This document shows, piece by piece, positions 49,367 through 57,395 of a stretch of DNA of 64,000 nucleotides. The stretch lies in NCBI GenBank assembly GCA_050951405.1, contig JBMNIZ010000013.1, positions 109,360 to 173,359 of the forward strand, read 5' to 3'. The translations under genes were made by a program, and so were the position numbers. The notes under the pieces are model-generated. The model was given only the letters and a program-made list of their open reading frames with translations, searched no databases and was not told the DNA's origin. Numbering within the stretch: position 1 is the stretch's first letter; every line of letters starts with the position of its first letter. The DNA is from JBMNIZ01 sp050951405 (lineage in GTDB: Bacteria > Bacillota > DULZ01).

Positions 49367-49870
49367 TCAGCTTTTTTCCGGCGCTGCCCAAAAGCTGATC
49401 CGCTTCAAACCCAAGGCGCGAACCAGGACAACACTGATCGCCGCATCGGCCGCATGATGGAGGGCCGTGCCTAAACCAACTACCACTCCCCAGGTATAAA
49501 CATCGAATCCAAAAGGAATGACTATGAGAGCCTCCAAGCCGGCGTGAACCGGCAGGGCCGCTCCCAGAGCCACATAATAGGGTTTCCCTTTTTGCACCAA
49601 GAAAGCTGCTGTTAAACCCACAAAAAGATGGGTAAAAGCCCGGGCTGCTACCACCGGATCTGCCACCAGCAAAAAGCCAAATGCAGACGCCAAGCCTACC
49701 ATGCCGGCTACCAGGGGACTGACCAAGGCAGCCAGGAATAAAGGCACATGGGAAGCAAGAGTAGCAGTAAAAGGACCGATGATAATGCGGAGGTAAGGAC
49801 CAAATACCAGAGGAATCAAAAGAGATAAAGCAGTCAGCAATCCTCCTAAAGCAAGCTGTCGAGTTTTCAC
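49367..49870 (-). CDS. ECF transporter substrate-binding (S) component, probably niacin
   Basis: A 167-aa integral membrane protein with about six hydrophobic segments. It begins MKTRQLALGGLLTALSLLIP, the ALxxALxxL-type N-terminus by which S components engage the EcfT/AA' module. A perfect NiaR-like palindrome lies 21-40 bp upstream of the ATG, and niaR itself is nearby, so niacin (NiaX-type) is the likely substrate. This is inferred from regulation, not from binding residues. No ATPase genes lie here; it would use a shared energy module. Confidence 0.75.
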   Translation of the reverse strand: MKTRQLALGGLLTALSLLIPLVFGPYLRIIIGPFTATLASHVPLFLAALVSPLVAGMVGLASAFGFLLVADPVVAARAFTHLFVGLTAAFLVQKGKPYYVALGAALPVHAGLEALIVIPFGFDVYTWGVVVGLGTALHHAADAAISVVLVRALGLKRISFWAAPEKS

Positions 49871-49890
49871 CCAAAATCCCTCCCGACTAG

Positions 49891-49910
49891 TCAGCTGTCT
49901 TTACAGCTGA
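49891..49910. promoter_or_regulatory. NiaR-like operator
   Basis: TCAGCTGTCTTTACAGCTGA is an 8-4-8 perfect palindrome of the TGTCTTxACA type known for NiaR sites. A partial second copy follows (CTGTAAAGCTGTC). It is upstream of the S component, and niaR is encoded at 51,207-51,734. Confidence 0.65.
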
Positions 49911-49970
49911 CTGTAAAGCTGTCTTTTCCTTATCCTACTTCCCCCCGGCTCTTCTGTCAATCCCTTATTG

Positions 49971-49986
49971 CAGGCAATTATTCATT
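49971..49986. repeat. 16-bp target duplication (left) of IS30 copy 2
   Basis: CAGGCAATTATTCATT, repeated at 51,200-51,215. Confidence 0.85.
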
Positions 49987-51199
49987 GGGGAATTGCAAGT
50001 TTAATTGCCACCCATATTTTGGCATCCTCTGATTATACTGCCATCTTTGCCATCTCATTGGCAGATTTATATCCATGAATTTTTCTTGGGTAATTATTCA
50101 TCCAGTTCTCAATTCGCCTAATATCTTTCTGTTTAAGCTTGCTGATATCTGTGCCCTTTGGAATAAACCGACGTATTAGCTTATTAGCATTTTCATTGGA
50201 CCCACGTTCCCATGCGCTGAATGGGTGAGCATAATAGATTTTAGTCCGATGAGTGCCCGGCTTTCTGATTGAACTCTCTAATTCTACACTGTTAAGAAAC
50301 TCGCTTCCGTTATCTACCGTAATGGTTTTGAACACTTCTGAAAAGCGTGCTCCGTACTCTCTTTCAAGCCTATCCAGCGTTTTCTTCACTGATTTCTGTG
50401 TCTTTTCCGGCATCTTTCGGATAATCTCTTTTCTAAACTTGCGTTCTGTTAGAACTAAGAGTGCGGCTTTGCCTTTCCCTTTGCCGCTTACAACACAATC
50501 CATCTCCCAATGGCCGGCTTCTTCACGAGTATTAGCTGCCGCAGGTCTTTCTTCAATGCTTCTGCCTTTTAGATTGTTGTGGGCAACTCGTACCCTCTTA
50601 TGGCGATTTTTTTTAGGTACTCGTTTTACTGGAAGGTTTTTATTTGTTATATTTGCAAATACTTCTTTGTCGATATAGTTATAGAGCGTTTTTGTGCATA
50701 TACTAGTCTTAAATTTTAAGCCTTTTGCCCGGATTTCGCCAATGACTGCGTCAGGGGTATATCCCTCTTTGATAATCTTTTTTTCAATGTAATCGGCTAG
50801 TCCATGGTCATGACCGATCTTTAAGCATGCTCCCTTATTAGCAGCTCTCTCCCGGTATATTCGCTCTGCTGTATCTGCACAGTATCTATCAACATAAACC
50901 AGGTCGCTTCTCAGCATCCTGACAGTTCCACGGGCAATCTCACGTTCGATGGTTCGCTTATGCTTGCCTAACAGCTTTGCTATCTCGCTGGGTGACTTCT
51001 TCTCCTTTAGAAGAATTTCAATCTGATAGCGTTCTTTTACAGTGATGTGTTTAAAGCGGCGGGAAGTCGTGGTACAATTGAGTTGACTCATGTGCTTTGC
51101 CTCCTTTATGTTTTTAAGCGTAGTTACCTTAAACATATCAGAGGTTTAGCCTTGAGTCTCTATTTTTTATTAAATGCGGCAATTAATTTTACAACTTAC
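49987..51199 (-). mobile_element. IS30-family element, copy 2 (intact)
   Basis: 1,213 bp with imperfect terminal inverted repeats (GGGGAATTGCAAGTTTAATT... and its counterpart) and a 16-bp target duplication. It differs from copy 1 by only a handful of bases. It inserted directly after the niaR stop codon, which lies inside the duplicated target, so niaR is unharmed. Confidence 0.92.
50033..51136 (-). CDS. IS30-family transposase
   Basis: A 367-aa transposase. An N-terminal helix-turn-helix (HITVKERYQIEILLKEKKSP, SEIAKLLGKHKRTIEREIAR) is followed by a DDE core: GHWEMDCVVSGKGKGKAALL (first Asp), FKTITVDNGSEF (second Asp) and YYAHPFSAWERGSNENANKL (Glu). The C-terminus is KDIRRIENWMNNYPRKIHGY. 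The likely true start is the internal ATG of MSQLNCTTTS, at 51,091, preceded by AAAGGAGGCAAAGCAC; the reported start at 51,136 gives 15 extra residues. Confidence 0.93.
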   Translation of the reverse strand: MFKVTTLKNIKEAKHMSQLNCTTTSRRFKHITVKERYQIEILLKEKKSPSEIAKLLGKHKRTIEREIARGTVRMLRSDLVYVDRYCADTAERIYRERAANKGACLKIGHDHGLADYIEKKIIKEGYTPDAVIGEIRAKGLKFKTSICTKTLYNYIDKEVFANITNKNLPVKRVPKKNRHKRVRVAHNNLKGRSIEERPAAANTREEAGHWEMDCVVSGKGKGKAALLVLTERKFRKEIIRKMPEKTQKSVKKTLDRLEREYGARFSEVFKTITVDNGSEFLNSVELESSIRKPGTHRTKIYYAHPFSAWERGSNENANKLIRRFIPKGTDISKLKQKDIRRIENWMNNYPRKIHGYKSANEMAKMAV

Positions 51200-51215
51200 C
51201 AGGCAATTATTCATT
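51200..51215. repeat. 16-bp target duplication (right) of IS30 copy 2
   Basis: CAGGCAATTATTCATT, covering the last codons and stop of niaR. Confidence 0.85.
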
Positions 51216-51734
51216 TTCTTCGATTAAAACTCCGATCTCTTTCAGTCTTTCCTCCACCCGGTTCAAGACTTCCTGGCTAAGAGCTTCCACGGTATGCAGA
51301 TGGACCCCTCCCGTCAAAGCCGCCAGCGGCTGGGCCCGGGATTCCTTCAATTTTTTCACAAACTCAGCCACCTCCCGGCGGGAACTGAGCATTAATAAAC
51401 CGGTAATCTCACCATAAATAGGATGTTCCACGATCACATCCACTACCCGGCCGCCGCAGTCCACAATCTGGTAGAGTTCCTTTTCCAAGCCGGCCAAGTC
51501 GTGATGGACCACTGCAAATGTGCGCCGGTAGAGGGGCAGGGAAACAGCTTGAGCAAGCAAGTAACCCTGGGGAGTGGCCAGGATATCCAGGCCGCCGGCC
51601 CGCAAAAGGGCGATATCCTGCACAATGACCTGCCGGCTCACTCCCAGGGAATTGGCCAGCTCTCCCCCGGTAACCGGAGAATCGGCCTCCTGCAAAATTT
51701 TCACGATTTCTTCTCTCCGTGCCTGGGGTGTCAT
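51207..51734 (-). CDS. niaR: NAD-metabolism repressor NiaR (HTH + 3H domain)
   Basis: A 175-aa repressor that uses nicotinic acid as corepressor and controls niacin uptake and NAD synthesis in Firmicutes. The N-terminal HTH_11 domain is RREEIVKILQEADSPVTGGE then LANSLGVSRQVIVQDIALLR. The C-terminal 3H domain has its metal-binding histidines in VVHHDLAG, VIVEHPIYGEITG and GGVHLHTVEA. Length matches the family. It is last in the run DUF523-ybjQ-queT-niaR, 22 nt after queT. The NiaR-like palindrome at 49,891 is a probable target. Confidence 0.9.
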   Translation of the reverse strand: MTPQARREEIVKILQEADSPVTGGELANSLGVSRQVIVQDIALLRAGGLDILATPQGYLLAQAVSLPLYRRTFAVVHHDLAGLEKELYQIVDCGGRVVDVIVEHPIYGEITGLLMLSSRREVAEFVKKLKESRAQPLAALTGGVHLHTVEALSQEVLNRVEERLKEIGVLIEENE

Positions 51735-51756
51735 GATGTCATCCTTTCTATTTACA

Positions 51757-52215
51757 TCAGGGCTCTATTTTGGCCCCATAACGTTTCAAAACGGTAACAA
51801 TCCCATGTCCTAAAGTAAAAACCACCAATCCTTCGCTCAAGCCGATACTGAAGACAGTCAGCCAATAGGGCCACCGAAAAAGCAAATGCAAGTAAGCGCT
51901 GACTAAAAATGCATTAAATACCACCGGAGACAAATAAGCCAGGATAGACCCCCGAAAATAATAAGTGACGGCCGCCGCCAACAAAGTGGTCAGACTGCCT
52001 CCCAGCACATCAACCAGACCCAGGCCTCCGTACATATTGGCCACCAGGGCTCCCACGAAAAGACCCGGCACTGCTTCCAAGTAGAACATGGGCAATAAAG
52101 TGAGCCCTTCCGCCAGCCGCAATTGCACCACCCCATAGGAAATGGGCTGGAACACGATACAGAGAACCACATAGAGAGCAGCGATAAGAGCCGCCCTGAT
52201 CAATTTATAAGCCAT
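51757..52215 (-). CDS. queT: QueT-type ECF S component (queuosine precursor uptake)
   Basis: A 152-aa membrane protein of the QueT family, the substrate-binding unit of an ECF transporter for queuosine precursors. AALIAALYVVLCIVFQPISY, GVVQLRLAEGLTLLPMFYLE, AVPGLFVGALVANMYGGLGL and VDVLGGSLTTLLAAAVTYYF carry the family signatures. GGGAGGCGGAAGG precedes the ATG. It lies 22 bp after the YbjQ gene; I see no preQ1 riboswitch directly upstream, as it sits inside an operon. Confidence 0.88.
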   Translation of the reverse strand: MAYKLIRAALIAALYVVLCIVFQPISYGVVQLRLAEGLTLLPMFYLEAVPGLFVGALVANMYGGLGLVDVLGGSLTTLLAAAVTYYFRGSILAYLSPVVFNAFLVSAYLHLLFRWPYWLTVFSIGLSEGLVVFTLGHGIVTVLKRYGAKIEP

Positions 52216-52237
52216 CCTTCCGCCTCCCTGCCAGCGC

Positions 52238-52555
52238 CTATGATCTGATCACCACCGCCGTGCCGGAAGCTGTTACCATTAACATCCCATCCCGAACCAC
52301 TTCATAATCCACATCCACCCCTACCACCGCATTGGCTCCCAAGCGCCTGGCCTCCTCCGTCATTTCCGCCAAAGCCACCCGGCGGGCCTCATTGAGCTTT
52401 GCTTCATAAGCTCCCGAGCGCCCTCCCACTACATCCGTGATGCTGGCAAAAATATCCCTGATCACATTGGCGCCCATGATGGCTTCGCCGGAAACAATGC
52501 CCAGGTAAGCGGTAATAGTCCGCCCTTCCACATTCGGGGTAGTAGTAACGATCAT
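52238..52555 (-). CDS. YbjQ/UPF0145 family protein
   Basis: A 105-aa protein of the YbjQ family, which forms pentamers and was annotated as heavy-metal-binding; its function is unknown. TTTPNVEGRTITAYLGIVSG, EAIMGANVIRDIFASITDVV, GGRSGAYE and ARRLGANAVVGVDVDYEVV are the conserved blocks. GGAGGCAGG precedes the ATG. Length is normal. Confidence 0.9.
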   Translation of the reverse strand: MIVTTTPNVEGRTITAYLGIVSGEAIMGANVIRDIFASITDVVGGRSGAYEAKLNEARRVALAEMTEEARRLGANAVVGVDVDYEVVRDGMLMVTASGTAVVIRS

Positions 52556-52582
52556 TTTTCCTGCCTCCTTTTTTCCTCTCCC

Positions 52583-53047
52583 TCAAGGGAAAACAGAGCT
52601 TTTTTCCCAGCTCTTCTCATTATAGATCCGGATACCTTTTTGCCGCAGCAGAGCCGCTGTCACTCCTTCTCCCTTTATCCGGCGTCCTTGAAAAGAACCG
52701 TCATATATAAAGGAAACGCCGCAAGAAGGGCTGTTTTCTTTCAGAATAGCCCAAGAAACGCCGGCTATTTCACAAAGACGGACCACTTCCTGAGCACCCC
52801 GGATGAATTCCCGGGTAACATCCCTTCCTGCTCGGGTCAAAACCCGCGCCTGTCCCAGAAGAACATCCCCTCCTGAACCGCCGCAGATTTCGGCCGCATC
52901 CCGGGGCGTGGTCAGGCCTCCCAGCTGTTCCGGACACACAGGCAGGGCTTTCCCCTGGGCCAGCAGTTCTTTTAACTGGGGCAGCTCATTATCTCCTCCG
53001 TCATACTTGCATTTCACTCCCAGCAGGCAGGCACTGACGCAATACAT
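52583..53047 (-). CDS. DUF523 family protein (YbbK-like)
   Basis: A 154-aa protein of the DUF523 family. Conserved blocks are VSACLLGVKCKYDGGDN, LPVCPEQLGGLTTPRDAAEI and AILKENSPSCGVSFIYDGSF, with Cys residues that may bind metal. The function is not established. AGGAGGG precedes the ATG. It starts the four-gene run with ybjQ, queT and niaR. Confidence 0.88.
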   Translation of the reverse strand: MYCVSACLLGVKCKYDGGDNELPQLKELLAQGKALPVCPEQLGGLTTPRDAAEICGGSGGDVLLGQARVLTRAGRDVTREFIRGAQEVVRLCEIAGVSWAILKENSPSCGVSFIYDGSFQGRRIKGEGVTAALLRQKGIRIYNEKSWEKSSVFP

Positions 53048-53324
53048 GGACTACCCTCCTGTCTCACTTCTCTTCCTCCGGGCTGTCCGGTTCACCGGCC
53101 CGGGGACTTCTGATCCAAGCCCATCTGATAATTTCTGCTTCCGCTATCTTTTCCCTTCCGCTAGCTTCGCCCAAATGGGATTTTGTCTCGATTTCAATAA
53201 AACTAGTTCCCCACTGTTTTGCCCGGCCGGATTCTTCCTCTGGGCAAGCGCTTATTTTAGCAAATAGTTTTTCCCAGAGTTAGAATTATATTTCTTTTTC
53301 GGGAAAGTTGGGACTGGCCGTCTC

Positions 53325-53353
53325 TTGACACTCTATTGGCCGCTGATTATACT
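53325..53353 (+). promoter_or_regulatory. Promoter of the marR operon
   Basis: TTGACA (53,325-53,330), 17 nt, TATACT (53,348-53,353). The predicted start falls inside the palindrome that follows. Confidence 0.85.
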
Positions 53354-53366
53354 TAACATATGTTAA
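53353..53366. promoter_or_regulatory. Palindromic operator, probably for MarR
   Basis: TTAACATATGTTAA is a perfect 14-bp palindrome overlapping the end of the -10 and the start site. It is well placed for autorepression by the MarR protein encoded 70 bp downstream. Confidence 0.65.
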
Positions 53367-53436
53367 AGGATTTCCAGACTAGAAGGATGAAAGCGGGAGC
53401 TCCCCATCATACCCGGGGAGAAAACTGAGAAAGGAT

Positions 53437-53880
53437 ATGGGGATTATGGAAGAAATAACCAACAAGCTGACCCAGGACCTGGATGTCTGTACCTCAGAGT
53501 TGGTCCACCGGCTCCGATTTCTCACCGCCCAGGAAGACAAACTGACCGGCATCCAGTTTTTTGCCCTTCGCCTATTGGCCAAAGAAGGCCGGATGAAGGT
53601 CACAGAAATTGCCTCTTATCTGGGAGTAACCCTGAGCGCTGTTACGGGCCTGGTCAACCGCCTGTATAAAATGGAGCTGGTCTACCGGGACCAGGATGAA
53701 GGGGACCGGCGGGTGGTCTGGATCCGCCCCTCGGAAAAAGGCTTTTCTCTTTTAGCCCGGGCCAATGAAAGACGTGCCCGCAAACTGAAAAGCTATCTGG
53801 GGGAACTGTCTCTGGAGGATCTGGAAAAGTTCCACCAGATTATCCAACAGCTACTACTTCAAATGGAAAGGGATCGGTAA
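53437..53880 (+). CDS. MarR-family transcriptional regulator
   Basis: A 147-aa winged-helix regulator. MKVTEIASYLGVTLSAVTGL is the recognition-helix region and VYRDQDEGDRRVVWIRPSEK the wing. The C-terminal helix (LGELSLEDLEKFHQIIQQLL) forms the dimer interface. It leads an operon with a small membrane protein and an MFS transporter and has its own consensus promoter with a palindrome, so it probably represses the operon until an effector, perhaps the transported compound, binds. A second in-frame ATG lies three codons in. Confidence 0.9.
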   Translation: MGIMEEITNKLTQDLDVCTSELVHRLRFLTAQEDKLTGIQFFALRLLAKEGRMKVTEIASYLGVTLSAVTGLVNRLYKMELVYRDQDEGDRRVVWIRPSEKGFSLLARANERRARKLKSYLGELSLEDLEKFHQIIQQLLLQMERDR

Positions 53881-53881
53881 G

Positions 53882-54145
53882 ATGATCAACAAGTACGTCA
53901 CCACCATGGCAGTGACCCGTTTCCTTTTCGGCTTGATCAATTTTATCGGGGTGTTCTTCATGCTCCGTTACAACACCCCGGAACAGGCCCTCAGGGTTAA
54001 CGGGATTATCGGTTCCATTGGACCTTTTGTTTTCCTTTTTGTCAGCATGGTCGGATTGGCAGGCATGGCCGGCAAAATCTCCACGCAAAAAATGATTCTC
54101 CTCATCGCCGGCATTATTCTCATCTGGCTGGGGACAAAAAATTAG
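53882..54145 (+). CDS. Small membrane protein of unknown function
   Basis: An 87-aa protein with two or three hydrophobic segments (FLFGLINFIGVFFML, IIGSIGPFVFLFVSMVGLAG and MILLIAGIILIWLGTKN). It starts directly after the marR stop and ends 6 nt before the MFS gene, so it is translationally coupled to both. I do not recognise a named family. Its operon position suggests a role with the transporter. Confidence 0.75.
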   Translation: MINKYVTTMAVTRFLFGLINFIGVFFMLRYNTPEQALRVNGIIGSIGPFVFLFVSMVGLAGMAGKISTQKMILLIAGIILIWLGTKN

Positions 54146-54151
54146 GGGTGA

Positions 54152-55315
54152 ATGACCATTTACCGCAATTTTATTTGCGCTCTGACGGCGACCCTTTTTT
54201 TTACCAGCACCTATTATTTACTGCTCCCAGCCCTGCCCCTTTATTTGACCGAGCAGGGCCTGGACAATTTCAGCATTGGTCTCATCATGGGCATCTTTTC
54301 CGTCACTTCTCTCTTGCTCCGACCCGTCAGCGGGCGCCTGATCGACTTAAAAGGGCGAAAGGGCATTATGTTCATTGCCATCGGCAGCTACCTGCTCAGC
54401 CCTCTTTTTTTCCGGCTGGGGACCGGCAGCCTGGTGATGGGGCTGGTGCAGATTCTTTTTGGTTTCGCCATCGGCAGTTTTACCACCGCTATCACCACTT
54501 ATGTCGCGGATATTGCCCCCCGGCATTTGATGGCCCGTTTTATCGGCTGGCACAGCATTGCCATCATCATCGCCAAGGGGATGGCCCCCGCTTTGGGACT
54601 GGCGCTGGCGGTCCGGTATGGCTTCCCTTTAGCCCTGGGTCTTTCCATCTGCATCGCTCTGCTTTCGGTTCTTTTTGTCCATCGCCTGGAAGAACCGCCT
54701 CTTTCAACATCATCAAACAGTGTCTCCACCAGCTTCCGGGAAATAATCACCACGAAGATGATTCTCCTGCCCACCATCACCCTCTTTGCCGGCCTGATCA
54801 CTTTTGGCGCCATCAACGTAATGCTCTCCCTTTTTGCTGCCGCCAGGGAGATCCCTAATCCGGAGCTGTTCTTCGTCATCCATACTCTAACCGTCATCGC
54901 CACCCGCCTCATCACAGGGAAACTGCCCGGATCATCCCTTTCCGCTCAGGTTATTTTTTCCATGCTGGTTTTATTTTTGTCTCTGGTTTTGATGAGTCAA
55001 GTCCAGCAATTCTGGCAGCTGATGGCCGTGGCCGTCATTTATGGTATTGGTTACGGGGCCATCTACCCGGCTCTCAGTTCCCTTTTGATCCTCTCCACTC
55101 CCGACCATTTAAGGGGAACAGCTCTGGGCATTTACACGGCAGGCTTTGATCTGGGAGTGGCGACGGGAGCCGTCTTGGCCGGTCTCTCGGAATTTATCGG
55201 ATTTTCCATGGCCTACCTGGTAACCGCCCTCATCCCTCTCTTGGGACTGTTGCTCTTTGTCGCCCTTTACCTGCCGGCAGTGAAAAAAACTGCCGGGACG
55301 GATCTCTCCGAATAA
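54152..55315 (+). CDS. MFS transporter
   Basis: A 387-aa major facilitator with about 12 hydrophobic segments. The start has AGGGGTGA just before ATG. RPVSGRLIDLKGRKGIMFIA holds the conserved loop 2-3 motif (G-R-x-D-x-x-G-R-K), and loop-like motifs recur in the second half. The MarR regulator in the same operon suggests drug or organic-acid export. The substrate cannot be deduced. Confidence 0.88.
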   Translation: MTIYRNFICALTATLFFTSTYYLLLPALPLYLTEQGLDNFSIGLIMGIFSVTSLLLRPVSGRLIDLKGRKGIMFIAIGSYLLSPLFFRLGTGSLVMGLVQILFGFAIGSFTTAITTYVADIAPRHLMARFIGWHSIAIIIAKGMAPALGLALAVRYGFPLALGLSICIALLSVLFVHRLEEPPLSTSSNSVSTSFREIITTKMILLPTITLFAGLITFGAINVMLSLFAAAREIPNPELFFVIHTLTVIATRLITGKLPGSSLSAQVIFSMLVLFLSLVLMSQVQQFWQLMAVAVIYGIGYGAIYPALSSLLILSTPDHLRGTALGIYTAGFDLGVATGAVLAGLSEFIGFSMAYLVTALIPLLGLLLFVALYLPAVKKTAGTDLSE

Positions 55316-55321
55316 ACCCTC

Positions 55322-55843
55322 TTAGCGGTCAAAGTAAATGTTCTTTCCAGTGGCGGAAAGAGGAATGCCTACGATTATCTCTCCCTCCATCAAGCCCATT
55401 TCCCTGACCACCACCCCGATTCGGTACATGATCCGGTTGTCGGCATTAAGGATACTAGCCGTCTTGGCCGCCGAACCCAGGGCGATACCCAAGTCGATCA
55501 GTCTCCAAGCGCAAATAGGCCCATGAAATTCCTTGCCCGCCCGGAGAGGGGGCAGTTCCTTACAGGAGGGATAGCCGCAAGCACCGCAGTCCAAGCCTGA
55601 CTCCTTGGCTCCTTTCAAGCCGATTAAAAGCACCGCGCTGGAACGGCGCACATTATCCCCGTCTCGATCAAAGTTTTTCCTGCCGCTTTTTTGCCCGTAA
55701 TCCACCATGGCCCGGGCCAGTTCCTCCAGCTGGGAACCCTTTAGGATCTTGATCTCCAAGAAATCCTTACCTCCCGCTTTAGGGGCTGTTCGGGCCGCTA
55801 CGGCCATCAATTCGGCCACCAATTCCATTCCTTTTCCTTCCAT
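55322..55843 (-). CDS. DUF2148 / ferredoxin-domain protein
   Basis: A 173-aa protein with a Cys cluster GLDCGACGYPSCKEL (~83-97) plus a later GPICAWR, a candidate iron-sulfur site. The C-terminus has DNRIMYRIGVVVREMGLMEG and VGIPLSATGKNIYFDR, typical of DUF2148 proteins in anaerobes. It lies tail to tail with the MFS gene (6 nt apart) and has AGGAGG upstream. The function is unknown; electron transfer is plausible. Confidence 0.85.
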   Translation of the reverse strand: MEGKGMELVAELMAVAARTAPKAGGKDFLEIKILKGSQLEELARAMVDYGQKSGRKNFDRDGDNVRRSSAVLLIGLKGAKESGLDCGACGYPSCKELPPLRAGKEFHGPICAWRLIDLGIALGSAAKTASILNADNRIMYRIGVVVREMGLMEGEIIVGIPLSATGKNIYFDR

Positions 55844-55862
55844 CTCTGCAAATCATCCTCCT

Positions 55863-57248
55863 TTAGTTTGTTTCCAATCTTGGTTCCACCAACTCCCACA
55901 CTTCCGGCGGGATCAGTCCCAATCGCCAAAAAGCGATACCTCCCAGCCCGTATTTTCGGGCCAGTTCTAATTTGCCCCGGACGCTCATTTGATTTTCATA
56001 CCAGACCTGATGTTCCACCCCTGCCTCATCCCGGTAGCGATAGAACGGAACATAGGCCTCCTGATGAAAATAGTCTTCCCCGGCTGAATTTTGGCGTAGC
56101 TTACTCACCTGATCCAAATCCACTACCCGGCCTCTGCCTCCGGCGGGCCAATCATAACCGTACAGGCCGATGCCCAAATAAATTTTCTCCGGCGGCATAA
56201 TTCCGGCTGCGTATTGAATCACTTTTTCCACCCAATCCAGACCGGCCACCGGCCCCGGGGCGCTGCCCGCATAATGTTGGTCATAGGCCATTAAAACCAT
56301 CCGGTGGGCAATGGCGCCCAAAGACTCATAATCATAGGCCCTGTACCAGCTGATGTCGTCCCCGGTTTTGGCCGGGAGAGAAAGGCTTAAAAGGTAGCCT
56401 GCCTGCTCCAGCTCCTCCTGGAGGAAGCGAACGAAGCCGGTGAAAGCTTCCCGGTCCTCCGGCAGGACCATCTCCAAATCCAAGTTTACTCCCTGGTAAC
56501 CCCGATTGGCAAGATGGCTGAGAATGGCTTGGGCAGCTCTTTTCCAGGCTTCTTCCTCCTGCAGGAAGGCATGGAGCAATCGGCCGTCACTCTGGTAAAC
56601 CATGGCCCATAAACCCATTCCTTGGGCCCCAGCCAGTTCCATTCCCTGCGGGAAATAGACCCTTTCTTTTACTTCCCCATTTTCCTCCAGCTGATAAGAA
56701 TTGAAAAGAACCGCATCTACTTTATCCAAATTATTGGATAGGGAAGTATAAGATTTGGCGTCCACATAGTAACCCCAGACTGAACCGGTAAAAGCGGACG
56801 CTCCCGTCTTTATCTCCACGCCTCCCTCCCTGCCCAGCCAGGCCACATGGGCTCCCAAAGCTTCTCCCACAAATCTCAAAGGGAGCAGAATTCTTCCTTC
56901 TATCATCCTGGCCGGCACATCCAGCGGATAAAAGACTCCGTTGACTCTGCCCCTCTTTTCTCCCGGCTTCAATTCGATGAAGGATGCACTTTTTTTAATT
57001 ACCGCTTTTTCCTCTTTCGGCAGCCAGTCCACCTGCGCCCCCATTTTTGTAAAAACCGCCCTTAAAGGCACCAAAACCCGCCCTTCCTCCAGAATCGGCG
57101 CCACATCAAAAGTGAGTTCCCGGCCGTCCACCGTCACGGGAAAGGGTGCTGCCCCCGCCGTCCCCGTCCAAGCCAGGTTCAATACTAAAAGCAGGAAAAG
57201 CAGGAAAAAAGCTTTCCTTGCCAAAGCAAAATCCCCCTTCGCTTTCAT
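55863..57248 (-). CDS. Exported stalk-domain protein with GH18 (chitinase-like) domain
   Basis: About 461 aa. A signal peptide (KAFFLLFLLLVLNLAWTGTA) is followed by two copper-amine-oxidase N-terminal-like stalk repeats (GRVLVPLRAVFTKMGAQVDW and GRILLPLRFVGEALGAHVAW). Then comes a GH18 barrel: YQGVNLDLEMVLPEDREAFT carries the family DxxE position, with YLGIGLYGYDW and GGIAFWRLGL further on. Such proteins act on cell-wall or spore peptidoglycan in Firmicutes (YaaH/YdhD-like). I prefer ATG 57,248; an upstream in-frame TTG at 57,281 lacks a ribosome site. Confidence 0.88.
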   Translation of the reverse strand: MKAKGDFALARKAFFLLFLLLVLNLAWTGTAGAAPFPVTVDGRELTFDVAPILEEGRVLVPLRAVFTKMGAQVDWLPKEEKAVIKKSASFIELKPGEKRGRVNGVFYPLDVPARMIEGRILLPLRFVGEALGAHVAWLGREGGVEIKTGASAFTGSVWGYYVDAKSYTSLSNNLDKVDAVLFNSYQLEENGEVKERVYFPQGMELAGAQGMGLWAMVYQSDGRLLHAFLQEEEAWKRAAQAILSHLANRGYQGVNLDLEMVLPEDREAFTGFVRFLQEELEQAGYLLSLSLPAKTGDDISWYRAYDYESLGAIAHRMVLMAYDQHYAGSAPGPVAGLDWVEKVIQYAAGIMPPEKIYLGIGLYGYDWPAGGRGRVVDLDQVSKLRQNSAGEDYFHQEAYVPFYRYRDEAGVEHQVWYENQMSVRGKLELARKYGLGGIAFWRLGLIPPEVWELVEPRLETN

Positions 57249-57342
57249 CTGCCCATAATCAAGGGAAAAAGCAGTTCCCAAATGTTTTTAATTCTACCGG
57301 AAACCAAATGATTCCTGCCGGGAAGCCAAGGCGCTCTTTTTT

Positions 57343-57375
57343 CCCAAAAAGAAAACCGGCCGGTTAAAGGCCGGT
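57343..57375 (-). terminator. Terminator after dnaB
   Basis: On the minus strand ACCGGCC pairs with GGCCGGT, followed by TTTCTTTTT. It ends the rplI-lonC-dnaB transcript. Confidence 0.8.
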
Positions 57376-57395
57376 GGTCATCCGGAAAAGAAATC

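Larger units (their letters stand above)
53048..53436. other. Divergent intergenic region between DUF523 and marR
   Basis: It contains the marR promoter and palindrome at 53,325-53,366. The other ~270 bp on the DUF523 side shows no supported gene; long frames there are shadows with no ribosome site. Confidence 0.6.

Noticed and set aside
49278..49874. 198-codon minus-strand frame overlapping the S component
   Set aside because: A shadow of the hydrophobic S-component gene in another frame; composition is Ser/Gly/Cys-rich and implausible.
54148..54858. 236-codon + strand frame inside the MFS gene
   Set aside because: Shadow frame rich in His, Pro, Arg and Gln; the MFS frame has clear membrane segments and a ribosome site.
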